36,487 bases of DNA, taken from assembly GCA_019694515.1 (NCBI GenBank), contig JAIBBU010000031.1, forward strand, positions 1 to 36,487, written 5' to 3'. A program made the position numbers and the translations under genes. The stretch comes from Oligoflexia bacterium. GTDB lineage: Bacteria > Bdellovibrionota_C > UBA2361 > JBGSMV01. Shown one piece after another: positions 25,401 through 32,426 of this stretch (its first letter is position 1; each line of letters begins with the position of its first letter). The notes beneath the pieces are model-generated. The model was not told where the DNA came from. It searched no databases and saw nothing but the letters and a program-made list of their open reading frames with translations.

Positions 25401-25610
25401 ATGCCAAAGATGAAGACCAACCGCCTGGCTCGAAAAAAATTTCGGGTTGGGGGAACCGGAACGATCAAACGTGGGCAAGCCGGTACCAGTCATAACACTG
25501 GGAAAAAGAGCGCCAAGCGTAAGCGTCATCTGAGACCGATGCTTAAGATGGACAAGACCAATGTTGGACACGCAAAGCGCCAGCTGCCGTATTTGCGAAC
25601 TGGGCATTAA
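25401..25610 (+). CDS. rpmI: 50S ribosomal protein L35
   Basis: This small, very basic protein of the large ribosomal subunit has 69 residues. The sequence MPKMKTNRLARKKFRVGGTG, the central GTSHNTGKKSAKRKRHLR and the end HAKRQLPYL are typical of L35. rplT follows 83 bases downstream, as in most bacteria, but infC is not upstream; a tRNA-Val gene is there instead. The ribosome-binding site is weak. Confidence 0.97.
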   Translation: MPKMKTNRLARKKFRVGGTGTIKRGQAGTSHNTGKKSAKRKRHLRPMLKMDKTNVGHAKRQLPYLRTGH

Positions 25611-25624
25611 TTCTTTCGACGTAA

Positions 25625-25669
25625 TTATATTTCGACACAGTTATATTTCGATACGATTGACAACTTGTC
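25625..25669 (+). repeat. Two 16-base tandem repeats and an 11-base palindrome in the rpmI-rplT spacer
   Basis: TTATATTTCGACACAG (25625-25640) is followed at once by TTATATTTCGATACGA (25641-25656), 13 of 16 bases identical. Just after lies the perfect palindrome GACAA-C-TTGTC (25659-25669). These sit 25-69 bases upstream of rplT and could be a regulatory element of the ribosomal-protein operon. Confidence 0.5.
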
Positions 25670-25693
25670 GCTTAAAGTTTTGAGGGGACGAAG

Positions 25694-26047
25694 ATGAGAG
25701 TAAAAAGAGGATTCGCTGGGCGGCGCAGAAGACGCAAACTCCTGAAGATTTCTGAAGGCTATCGCGGCAGGAAAGGCAACGCTTATAAGCTTGCCAAGCG
25801 CGCGGTTCAAAAGGCTCTGCAGTACGCGTATAAGCACCGCCGCACCAAAAAGCGTGAGTTCCGGGCTTTGTGGATCACTCGCGTAAATGCTGCAGCGCGG
25901 ATGTCTGGGCTAAGCTATAGCCGTCTTGTTCGCGGCATGAAGTTGGCAGGGATTGAGCTCGACCGCAAGGTTTTGGCTGAGCTTGCGGTCAACCATCCTG
26001 AACAGTTCAGTGCGGTAGCAGAAAAGGCTAAGGCCAGTCTGACGTAG
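25694..26047 (+). CDS. rplT: 50S ribosomal protein L20
   Basis: L20 is an early-binding protein of the large subunit and, in some bacteria, a repressor of its own operon. The 117 residues match the family throughout: MRVKRGFAGRRRRRKLLK, EGYRGRKGNAYKLAK, AYKHRRTKKREFRALWITR, INx-type NAAARMSGLSYSRLV and the acidic-helical C-terminus. A strong GAGGGGA ribosome-binding site precedes the ATG. The usual neighbour pheS is absent; a KAS III-like gene starts 6 bases after the stop. Confidence 0.98.
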   Translation: MRVKRGFAGRRRRRKLLKISEGYRGRKGNAYKLAKRAVQKALQYAYKHRRTKKREFRALWITRVNAAARMSGLSYSRLVRGMKLAGIELDRKVLAELAVNHPEQFSAVAEKAKASLT

Positions 26048-26053
26048 GAAAGC

Positions 26054-27040
26054 ATGCAGACGACTTCGGGGCAGACTTACGTAAGTAAAATCTGCCTCGC
26101 GGATTCGTGTCTGGGTGAGTTTCATAGTAAAGCCAGCACTGCAGCCATAAGCTGCGCAGGTTCATGCTGGCGAGTGCATCCTCAATACGCGCCTTCCGAT
26201 GTGGGATTATCTGCCGCGCTTCAATGCCTCGAGCAGAATTCAATTCTTCCCGATCAGGTCGATTTTGTAATTTCGTGCAGCGCTACCCCGGACTTCAATA
26301 ACCCGGGGCTGGTAAGCTGTTTGTTAGCTAAGCTGGGAGCGCCTGAGATCGGCGGCTTAGAGCTAAAGAACCTCGGGGCAGCACCGGCTTATGCCTTGGA
26401 TCTGGCGGCGGCCATGGTTCGGAGCGGACAGGCCAGCATGGTTTTAGTGAGCTGCGTTGATTTGCTGGCGCGCTATTTTGCGGCGTTCGATGGGGTGATG
26501 GGGCCTGGCGCTTTGAATGCGCGATCGCTGTGGGGAGATGGAGGGGCCGCGTGCTTAGTTTCAGCGCAACCTTTCAAGCATTCGACCGCAATGACGATCG
26601 GTCGCTCGGCCTTCATGGCTTGTGCCCCCGAGATGCCGGCGCTGCGTTGTGATAGACCTTCAGCTTGCGCATTCCCATCCCGGCTAACGGTTGATGATTT
26701 TCAGGCCGGACGCCACCTGCCTGTGGTTGAGCTGCAGGAGCTGCGCGCCGAGCTCCGCAATGGGGCGGCGCAGCTGAAACTCAAGCTCACGGAATTTGCG
26801 CCGCGCCAGTTAGTTTCTAACGGACTTATTCCAGGCATGCTCGAGTCTCTTGGTGCAGATTGCGAATGTCACGATTGTTTCGAAAGATACGGATACTGCG
26901 GCTCGGCCGGTCCACTGATCGCGCTTGGTGAAAGTTTGGACTCAGCTTCTGTCTTTGAAGCGACGGTGATACTAGGTTTCGCGGGAGGATCCAATTGGGG
27001 GATGGTTGAGATAGGTCCTGCGCAGGGAGTGGGGCGGTGA
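26054..27040 (+). CDS. Catalytically degenerate KAS III (FabH-like) protein
   Basis: The 328-residue protein has the thiolase fold of 3-oxoacyl-ACP synthase III, recognisable from VDFVISCSATPDFNNPG (69-85), LWGDGGAACLVS (159-170) and VILGFAGGSNWGMVEI near the end. By my alignment to the adjacent FabH, all three catalytic residues are replaced: the Cys position is Gly108 (ELKNLGAAPAYALD), His is Asn256, and Asn is Tyr281 (RYGYCGSAG). It should not be an active condensing enzyme. It starts 6 bases after rplT with a good AGGA site, and its stop overlaps the GTG of the next gene. The likely role is as partner subunit of the downstream FabH, comparable to PqsB of the PqsBC pair or a chain-length factor; that is inference. 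Confidence 0.8.
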   Translation: MQTTSGQTYVSKICLADSCLGEFHSKASTAAISCAGSCWRVHPQYAPSDVGLSAALQCLEQNSILPDQVDFVISCSATPDFNNPGLVSCLLAKLGAPEIGGLELKNLGAAPAYALDLAAAMVRSGQASMVLVSCVDLLARYFAAFDGVMGPGALNARSLWGDGGAACLVSAQPFKHSTAMTIGRSAFMACAPEMPALRCDRPSACAFPSRLTVDDFQAGRHLPVVELQELRAELRNGAAQLKLKLTEFAPRQLVSNGLIPGMLESLGADCECHDCFERYGYCGSAGPLIALGESLDSASVFEATVILGFAGGSNWGMVEIGPAQGVGR

Positions 27041-28056
27041 CGACAAGGAGTGCCGCCATCTCAGGTATCGGATATGCAACACCACGCCACAAAGTGACCA
27101 ATGCGATGCTGTCAGAGTTTATGGATACATCTGATCAGTGGATCCAAGAGCGCACGGGAATAAAGGAGCGGCGCTGGGCCCGCTGCGGCTTCGAAGCGCT
27201 TGGGGAAACTTCCAATTTGGAGATGGCTTTAGTCGCTGCCAGAGCGGCCTTACAGAATGCCGGTACTGCTCCCCAGGAATTGGATGCCATTATATATGCA
27301 ACTATCACCCCGGATCGAGAGCTTCCCGGCAATGCGGCGCGTTTAGGTGTTGAGTTGGGTGCGCGTGCGGATATTCCGGCATATGAGGTGCGAAATCATT
27401 GCTCGGGATTTCTATATGGACTTCAGATCGGCAATGCCCTGATATCGGCGGCGCGCTGCGAACGGGTTCTGGTTGTCGGAATGGAACTTCAATCGACCGG
27501 CCTGAATCTCTGCACCGCGGGGCGTAATACGGCGGTGCTATTTGGTGACGGCGGAGGGGCGGTGGTGCTGCAGGCGCGGAGCACGCCCGGAATCTTGCGG
27601 ATCAAGCTGGCTTCTGACGGAAGATACGCAGAAAAATTGGGTTTGGAGGCCCCGGGCTTTAAACGCGGATACTATCTCAAAACCGAAGATTTTTGCGGTG
27701 AGCAGCCGGGCGTTTCCCCACGAATGGAAGGTAAATTGATCTTTAAAATGGCGTCATTGCGCATGCCTCAGGTGGTGAGGACCGTACTGGGAGAGTGTGG
27801 GTTTAGTATCGAGGATCTTTCCATTATAATTCCTCATCAGGCTAATCAGAGAATCCTTGATATGTTGAGCCATGAACTCGAGGGAAGAGTGGAGATCTTT
27901 AGTAATATCGCAAGCTATGGCAACACCACTGCTGGCAGCATTCCTCTGGCGTTGGCGGAAGCAGTCGCGCAAGGCAAAGTAAAGCCGGGACAGCTGGTGT
28001 GTTTGACATCTTTTGGAGCCGGGTTTTCATGGGGGGCGGCCTTATGTCGGTGGTGA
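27037..28056 (+). CDS. fabH: 3-oxoacyl-ACP synthase III (FabH / KAS III), catalytically intact
   Basis: FabH starts fatty-acid synthesis by condensing an acyl-CoA with malonyl-ACP. The 339-residue protein keeps the full triad: Cys122 (VRNHCSGFLYG), His267 (IIPHQANQRI) and Asn296 (SYGNTTAGS). DQWIQERTGIKERR and the C-terminal TSFGAGFSWGAAL are also typical. It starts with GTG in a GTGA overlap with the degenerate KAS gene, preceded by AGGGAG, so the two are translationally coupled. Chain-length or primer preference cannot be read from the sequence, and a role in a specialised lipid rather than general FAS II is possible because of the pairing. Confidence 0.93.
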   Translation: MTTRSAAISGIGYATPRHKVTNAMLSEFMDTSDQWIQERTGIKERRWARCGFEALGETSNLEMALVAARAALQNAGTAPQELDAIIYATITPDRELPGNAARLGVELGARADIPAYEVRNHCSGFLYGLQIGNALISAARCERVLVVGMELQSTGLNLCTAGRNTAVLFGDGGGAVVLQARSTPGILRIKLASDGRYAEKLGLEAPGFKRGYYLKTEDFCGEQPGVSPRMEGKLIFKMASLRMPQVVRTVLGECGFSIEDLSIIIPHQANQRILDMLSHELEGRVEIFSNIASYGNTTAGSIPLALAEAVAQGKVKPGQLVCLTSFGAGFSWGAALCRW

Positions 28057-28577
28057 ACTCTCACGCAGAAGCGTTGCGGCCTGTGGTGTGCAAATTGTCG
28101 GGGAAGGTCTGTCCCGAACTGCTTGAGGTCGAACGTCAATCTAATCGGCCGCCCTGGGGGGAAGAGTTGTTTGAGCGTGAATTCGCCAATCGATATTCGC
28201 GTATTTACGGCGCGCGCTTGCTGGGCCGCATCGTAGGATTCTTGGTGGTGCATGTGGTGATGGATGAAGCGCATGTGGTCAATTTTGGAATTCTTACCGA
28301 GCTGCGGGGGCAGGGAATTGGGCGGGTTTTGCTGGAAGAAGTATTGGAGGATCTGCGACGCGAGGCACATAAGACGGTCACGCTTGAGGTGCGAGCCGGC
28401 AATTTGCCCGCCATAAATTTGTATCAATCGGTAGGGTTTGCAGAGTGCGGAATTCGACCGGCTTACTATTCCGACAATAATGAGGATGCGTTAACGATGC
28501 GGCTCGATTTGACGGCCCCGGTGAGTTGGCGCAGCACTGATGACCGCGACTGCGCCTCCGCTACTAAGGCTGCTTAG
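28044..28577 (+). CDS. rimI: RimI-like GNAT N-acetyltransferase
   Basis: This GNAT-fold acetyltransferase probably acetylates the N-terminus of ribosomal protein S18 or other proteins. From the ATG at 28044 it has 177 residues. The acetyl-CoA loop is LRGQGIGRVLLEE (about 87-99). NLPAINLYQSVGFAECGIR and YYSDNNEDALTMRL are hallmark RimI C-terminal blocks. Earlier in-frame ATGs (27999, 28029) lie inside fabH and would add unrelated residues; I chose 28044 because homology starts soon after. The gene overlaps fabH by 13 bases. In many bacteria rimI sits with tsaB and tsaD, which are not seen here. Confidence 0.88.
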   Translation: MSVVNSHAEALRPVVCKLSGKVCPELLEVERQSNRPPWGEELFEREFANRYSRIYGARLLGRIVGFLVVHVVMDEAHVVNFGILTELRGQGIGRVLLEEVLEDLRREAHKTVTLEVRAGNLPAINLYQSVGFAECGIRPAYYSDNNEDALTMRLDLTAPVSWRSTDDRDCASATKAA

Positions 28578-28589
28578 TCTGTAACGACA

Positions 28590-29654
28590 ATGATCTATAA
28601 GAATCTTTTCCGACCGGCCCTCTTTCTTGCCGATGCCGAGAGCGCCCATCACCGTGCCTTAAAGTTGGGGCAGGCGTTTTGTCGGGGCGCCGCCGGCAGG
28701 TGGCTTAGAGCGGCATGCGATTTTAGCCGTCCCGAATTAGAGCAGCAGATCTTTGGATTGCATTTCAAGAATCCCGTCGGTCTTGCGGCTGGTTTTGATA
28801 AGGATTGCGTCGCTCCCGATCTGTTTTCAGCTTTGGGCTTTGGGTTTCTGGAATTCGGAACCGTTACGCCGCGTGGCCAGAGTGGCAACCCGCGCCCCCG
28901 CATTTTTCGGCTGCCTGCCGACGCTGCGCTGATTAACCGCATGGGATTTCCCAATCAAGGCCTGGAGCGGTTGAGGGAACGGTTGAAGCAAGCCCGTGCA
29001 CGGCATCCCCGGGCAGTTTTTGGAGTTAATTTCGGGAAATCTAAAACAACGGAAATCGATCATGCTGCGGCCGATTATTTGGAGTGTTTGGAAGGTTTAG
29101 GTGGTCTGGCAGACTTCTTTGTGGTCAACGTTTCCTCGCCGAATACGCCAGAGCTTCGCAGACTGCAGGAGCCTGCGCGCCTGCGCGCATTGTTGCTCTC
29201 CCTGAGCTCCAAGAATCCGGAGAACAGACCGATTTTGGTGAAATTGGCGCCCGATCTTTCGCCCCTTGAGTTGCGGCAGGCCCTGGAGTGCTGCCTGCAG
29301 AGCAGGATTGCAGGGGTTGTCGCGACCAACACGACACTTTCACGTGAGGGACTCAAAACCATTACCAGCGAGGCTGGCGGGTTGAGTGGCAGACCGTTGT
29401 TCCCCAAAGCGCTGCAGAGGGTGAAGGAGATTGCTCAAATCACGGCAGGACAAATACCGATCATCGGAGTTGGCGGTATTTCCTCGGGCGCTGATGCCAT
29501 CGAGATGATGCGAGCGGGAGCGAGCTTGGTGCAGGTTTACACGGGGTTAATTTACGAGGGCCCATTTCTAATTCGGAAAATTAATCAAGATATTTTTTTG
29601 CATATGCAGCGTGAGGGCCTGCGTCATTTGGCGGAGCTTAGGGGCCGCGCATAA
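28590..29654 (+). CDS. pyrD: Dihydroorotate dehydrogenase (quinone), class 2 PyrD
   Basis: PyrD oxidises dihydroorotate to orotate in pyrimidine synthesis and passes electrons to membrane quinones. The N-terminal extension MIYKNLFRPALFLADAESAH is typical of class 2, membrane-associated enzymes. FMN-barrel blocks are NPVGLAAGFDK, EFGTVTPRGQSGNPRPR, INRMGFPNQG, FGVNFGKSK, VVNVSSPNTPELR (with the catalytic Ser of class 2), VATNTTLSREGL and IIGVGGISSGADA. The length of 354 residues is standard. It starts 12 bases after the rimI stop, so it probably belongs to the same transcript as fabH and rimI. Confidence 0.97.
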   Translation: MIYKNLFRPALFLADAESAHHRALKLGQAFCRGAAGRWLRAACDFSRPELEQQIFGLHFKNPVGLAAGFDKDCVAPDLFSALGFGFLEFGTVTPRGQSGNPRPRIFRLPADAALINRMGFPNQGLERLRERLKQARARHPRAVFGVNFGKSKTTEIDHAAADYLECLEGLGGLADFFVVNVSSPNTPELRRLQEPARLRALLLSLSSKNPENRPILVKLAPDLSPLELRQALECCLQSRIAGVVATNTTLSREGLKTITSEAGGLSGRPLFPKALQRVKEIAQITAGQIPIIGVGGISSGADAIEMMRAGASLVQVYTGLIYEGPFLIRKINQDIFLHMQREGLRHLAELRGRA

Positions 29655-30006
29655 TCACGTTATTTAGGCCGGTTTTGCGGTATTTTTAGCTAAGGTTAGT
29701 TTGACGTAGCGGCGCAGTTGAGGTATAATCCCCTAGCTTTTGAGAATGAAATCTCGCAGCGATTTACTTGCAGCTCGATGTTAATCCTTTGTTTCATCTC
29801 TGAATCTGCAGCAAGTCTAAGGTTGGCTACCGGTTGTTCTCGCGCTAATTGCCTTATGTCAGATTCTTTTTCTTCGTCTGCATTATCTGTCCGGTCTTCT
29901 CTTATGCTGCCATGTCTGCCTTCTGTGTCGGCCCGGACTGTTTTTTCTGCTCGGACCCGATCTCTCTGTTCTAGTCGATTTAGCCTTTAGTTTTACAGGA
30001 ATTCAA
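29655..30006 (+). other. Promoter-leader interval upstream of carD
   Basis: No gene is supported in these 352 bases. The first 70 bases hold the strong promoter listed separately; the other 270 would be a transcribed leader. The leader is pyrimidine-rich on the plus strand, with many TCT and CTT runs between about 29870 and 29990. It has one possible long-range stem, ACTTGC (29766-29771) with GCAAGT (29811-29816). The AGGA ribosome-binding site of carD is at its end. I recognise no riboswitch or known ncRNA family. Confidence 0.5.
29701..29729 (+). promoter_or_regulatory. Strong sigma-70-type promoter upstream of carD
   Basis: TTGACG (29701-29706) and a perfect TATAAT (29724-29729) are separated by exactly 17 bases. 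This is the best promoter in the window. The start site would be near 29736, about 270 bases before the carD ATG, which implies a long untranslated leader or an independent small RNA. Confidence 0.8.
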
Positions 30007-30558
30007 ATGGGAAGTGACTCCGTCAAGAAATCTGTCCTGTTGTTTGGTGCGGTTAAGAGCAGTGCTCCTCTAAAAGGATTTAAAGTCGGCGATAAGGTAG
30101 TTTATCCAGGTCATGGAGTAGGTCAGATCACTTCGATGCGCAGTAAGGCGGTCGCCGGTACGGAACAACAATTTTTTGATATCACAATTCTTGAGTCCGG
30201 CATGAAGATTTTGGTGCCGGTGGTTCAGGCTGATTCCGTTGGACTTCGTAAGGTCGTTGATAAGAAGGCGATCGATAAGGTCTATTCGATTCTTAAGGAC
30301 CGAAAGGGCAAGATTGATACCCAAACCTGGAATCGACGCTTCCGCGAGTATTCCCAGAAGATTAAAACCGGGTCAGTTTTTGAAATTGCAGAAGTGATGC
30401 GCGATCTTTCTGTTTTGAGCGCGGAGAAGGAGCTTTCATTTGGCGAGAAGAAGATGCTTGATACGGCACAGAGCCTTTTAGTGTCGGAGATTGCTATTGC
30501 TAAAGCCCGTCCGCACGAGAAGGTGATGGGCGAGCTTAAGAGTTTCTTCTGCAACTAA
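30007..30558 (+). CDS. carD: CarD/CdnL-family RNA polymerase-binding regulator
   Basis: CarD/CdnL proteins bind the RNA polymerase beta subunit and stabilise open promoter complexes, often at rRNA promoters. The Tudor-like RNAP-interaction domain is at about 23-85: FKVGDKVVYPGHGVGQI, FFDITILESGMKILVPV and SVGLRKVV. A helical C-terminal domain follows, with KDRKGKIDTQTWNRRFREY and a segment starting SAEKELSFGEKKML. The length of 183 residues fits the single-domain CdnL type, not the long Myxococcus CarD with an AT-hook tail. It has its own promoter, a 270-base leader and a strong terminator, so it is probably monocistronic. AGGA lies 8 bases before the ATG. Confidence 0.95.
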   Translation: MGSDSVKKSVLLFGAVKSSAPLKGFKVGDKVVYPGHGVGQITSMRSKAVAGTEQQFFDITILESGMKILVPVVQADSVGLRKVVDKKAIDKVYSILKDRKGKIDTQTWNRRFREYSQKIKTGSVFEIAEVMRDLSVLSAEKELSFGEKKMLDTAQSLLVSEIAIAKARPHEKVMGELKSFFCN

Positions 30559-30592
30559 GTGATTGCTTGCCTGCCTCGGAGTAGGTAAACCG

Positions 30593-30620
30593 AAAAGCCG
30601 CTTAATTAAGCGGCTTTTTT
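30593..30620 (+). terminator. Rho-independent terminator of carD
   Basis: A palindromic stem AAGCCGCTT/AAGCGGCTT with AATT at the tip is preceded by A's and followed by six T's, 35 bases after the carD stop. This is a textbook intrinsic terminator, and the A/T flanks could let it work in both directions. Confidence 0.95.
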
Positions 30621-30669
30621 ATGGCTACGGCTTTATGACTATGAATACGACCATTCCCGATGGGGCTGG

Positions 30670-31431
30670 ATGGAGGTCGAGGTAGTGTCGGCGGGTGGCG
30701 TGCTGCCTGCGGTATCGGCGATCGTGCCGGCAGCCGGTTTCAGCACCCGCATGGGAAACGGCCGTTCCAAGCTTCTGCATTCAATTTGCGGGCAGACCGT
30801 TTTCGAGCGTACGCTAGGAGCGCTTTGCCGGGCATTTAATTTCGAGCAGATAGTGGTGCCGGTGCGTGCCGAGCTGGAGGCGCAGTTTTCCGAACTGCCC
30901 GAGGTGCGGCGCTGTGCCAAGGAATGCCGTTTGCACTTCGTGCCGGGAGGTGAAACGCGGCAAATTTCGGTCCGAAATGGGCTCGAATATATCCGCCATA
31001 ACGTAGCCCAGTCTGCGGAGCATTTTGTGCTGGTGCATGATGCCGCGCGCTGCTTGGTCAGCGCCGCGGTGGTTGATCGATGTATCCGTGGCGCATTGCT
31101 GCACCGCGCTGTTACGGCCGCCGTGCCCTTAATCGATACGCTAAAGCGCTGCAATGATCAGCACAGGGTGGTCGAGACTGTTGCGCGTGAGGCGCTTTGG
31201 GCAGTGCAGACTCCGCAGGTATTTAGCCTGCAGCTCTTGGTCGAGGCCCACCAGCGGCCTGAAGCTTTGGATTCCTTGCACCGTTACACCGACGATGCGT
31301 CGTTAGTCGAGCCCCTCGCAGCGGTGCAGGTGATAGAGGGTGAGCGCTGCAACATTAAGATTACGACCCCGGAGGATCTGGAAATTGCCGAACGCCTGCT
31401 GTCAGCGGGCCGTAACTTTATTGCTCCGTAA
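30670..31431 (+). CDS. ispD: 2-C-methyl-D-erythritol 4-phosphate cytidylyltransferase IspD
   Basis: IspD makes CDP-methylerythritol from MEP and CTP in the non-mevalonate isoprenoid pathway. The CTP-binding loop is IVPAAGFSTRMG (18-29) with Lys34 in the KLL position; VHDAARCLV, QTPQVFSLQLL, TDDASLVE and IKITTPEDLEIAE complete the family pattern. The usual loop reads AAGxGxRM; here an extra hydroxyl residue (FST) is present. The 253-residue length is normal, with a short N-terminal extension. carD just upstream is a common partner in deltaproteobacteria, but the strong terminator between them implies a separate promoter. ispF is not in the window. Confidence 0.95.
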   Translation: MEVEVVSAGGVLPAVSAIVPAAGFSTRMGNGRSKLLHSICGQTVFERTLGALCRAFNFEQIVVPVRAELEAQFSELPEVRRCAKECRLHFVPGGETRQISVRNGLEYIRHNVAQSAEHFVLVHDAARCLVSAAVVDRCIRGALLHRAVTAAVPLIDTLKRCNDQHRVVETVAREALWAVQTPQVFSLQLLVEAHQRPEALDSLHRYTDDASLVEPLAAVQVIEGERCNIKITTPEDLEIAERLLSAGRNFIAP

Positions 31432-31485
31432 CTTTATTGCTCAGTGAGTGGCGTGAGGCTTGTTACGCTAAGCCGCTGCGGTTCC

Positions 31486-32394
31486 TTAGCGCTCACTTTG
31501 CGCTATTTGCTGAAGAGCTTTGAGCGCCTCCGCCGTCAGAAGCTTCTGATTGTGGGTCAAATAGCTGGGGATCACTACGATGTCGCCTACTGCCAGTTCG
31601 TCTGGGTTGGTCATCTTATTAATCCGGGCTAACCGCGCGGCATTTTGCCGATCTAAAGTATACCACCGTGCGAGCACGGAAAGTGTTTCTCCAGGATAAG
31701 TGACATAGTGGACTAGGTCCCCCCGCGGCGAAATTTCGGCGGAACGATCCGGAGCAGCAGCAATGATACTCTCTAATCCCACCGGGGCTGCGGGGAGCTC
31801 AGGCGCGGGTGGAGCGGCACGTGGCCGGCTCTTTAGCGGGGACTTGAAAGAGGCGGGTGCAGTCGGCGGGGGTTTTACTAGTTCGGGATGAAATGATTTT
31901 AGGGGCGGGGGTGAAGTCGTGGGCGCTGGCGAAGGCTCCGGATGCTGCAATGCCTGCGCAGCGTCAATGGGCTCCGACGTTGAGCGCGAGAGGCGCATGA
32001 GATCGGTCATGCGTTCGGGCTCTATAGTCAGCGGACCATTAATAATCCAGCCCCCTTCGATCTCCTCCAAATTGTAATATTGCCTGGTTTCGGGATAGAA
32101 AAAATTCATTAACAGGGGGCCAAAGGCATCTTTACGCACCTCCACGGCGGTTGGAGCGCCGCGATGCTGCACGAAACCCTTTAACTCTGGACTGCGCTCC
32201 ATCTCCTTGGAGACCAGCAGGTTCCCGGCCAGATAGGGGTTGTCGGCGCTTAGGGCCACGGGGCCCCGGTTGTTTAGGCGGCTAATTAAACCGTCGTTCA
32301 GATGAGGTGAGGTGGAACATGCACAGAGAAGGAGGCCTAAGAATAGTATTGAACACGGACCGTAATTGCGCCTCATTTCATTGTTGCATACCAT
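31486..32394 (-). CDS. LysM-domain lipoprotein
   Basis: This probable outer-membrane or periplasmic lipoprotein has a peptidoglycan-binding LysM module near its C-terminus. The lipobox LCAC puts the lipidated residue at Cys26 counted from the ATG at 32394. A start at the ATG at 32376 gives a more normal signal peptide (MRRNYGPCSILFLGLLLCAC) and may be the true one. Residues about 40-145 form an unassigned domain (YYNLEEIEGGWIINGPLTIE), and 155-220 is a Pro/Ala/Ser-rich spacer. LysM follows at about 229-276: HYVTYPGETLSVLARWYT, ARLARINKM, GDIVVIPSYL. It is convergent with ispD. Confidence 0.88.
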   Translation of the reverse strand: MVCNNEMRRNYGPCSILFLGLLLCACSTSPHLNDGLISRLNNRGPVALSADNPYLAGNLLVSKEMERSPELKGFVQHRGAPTAVEVRKDAFGPLLMNFFYPETRQYYNLEEIEGGWIINGPLTIEPERMTDLMRLSRSTSEPIDAAQALQHPEPSPAPTTSPPPLKSFHPELVKPPPTAPASFKSPLKSRPRAAPPAPELPAAPVGLESIIAAAPDRSAEISPRGDLVHYVTYPGETLSVLARWYTLDRQNAARLARINKMTNPDELAVGDIVVIPSYLTHNQKLLTAEALKALQQIAQSER

Positions 32395-32426
32395 GTCTCG
32401 GGTAATTTTAAAATCGTGATTGAGCT

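Noticed and set aside
29718..29990. 90-codon plus-strand frame in the carD leader
   Set aside because: Ser/Leu/Arg-rich low-complexity translation of a pyrimidine-rich leader; it starts inside the promoter -10 region, upstream of the expected transcription start, so it cannot be translated from that transcript.
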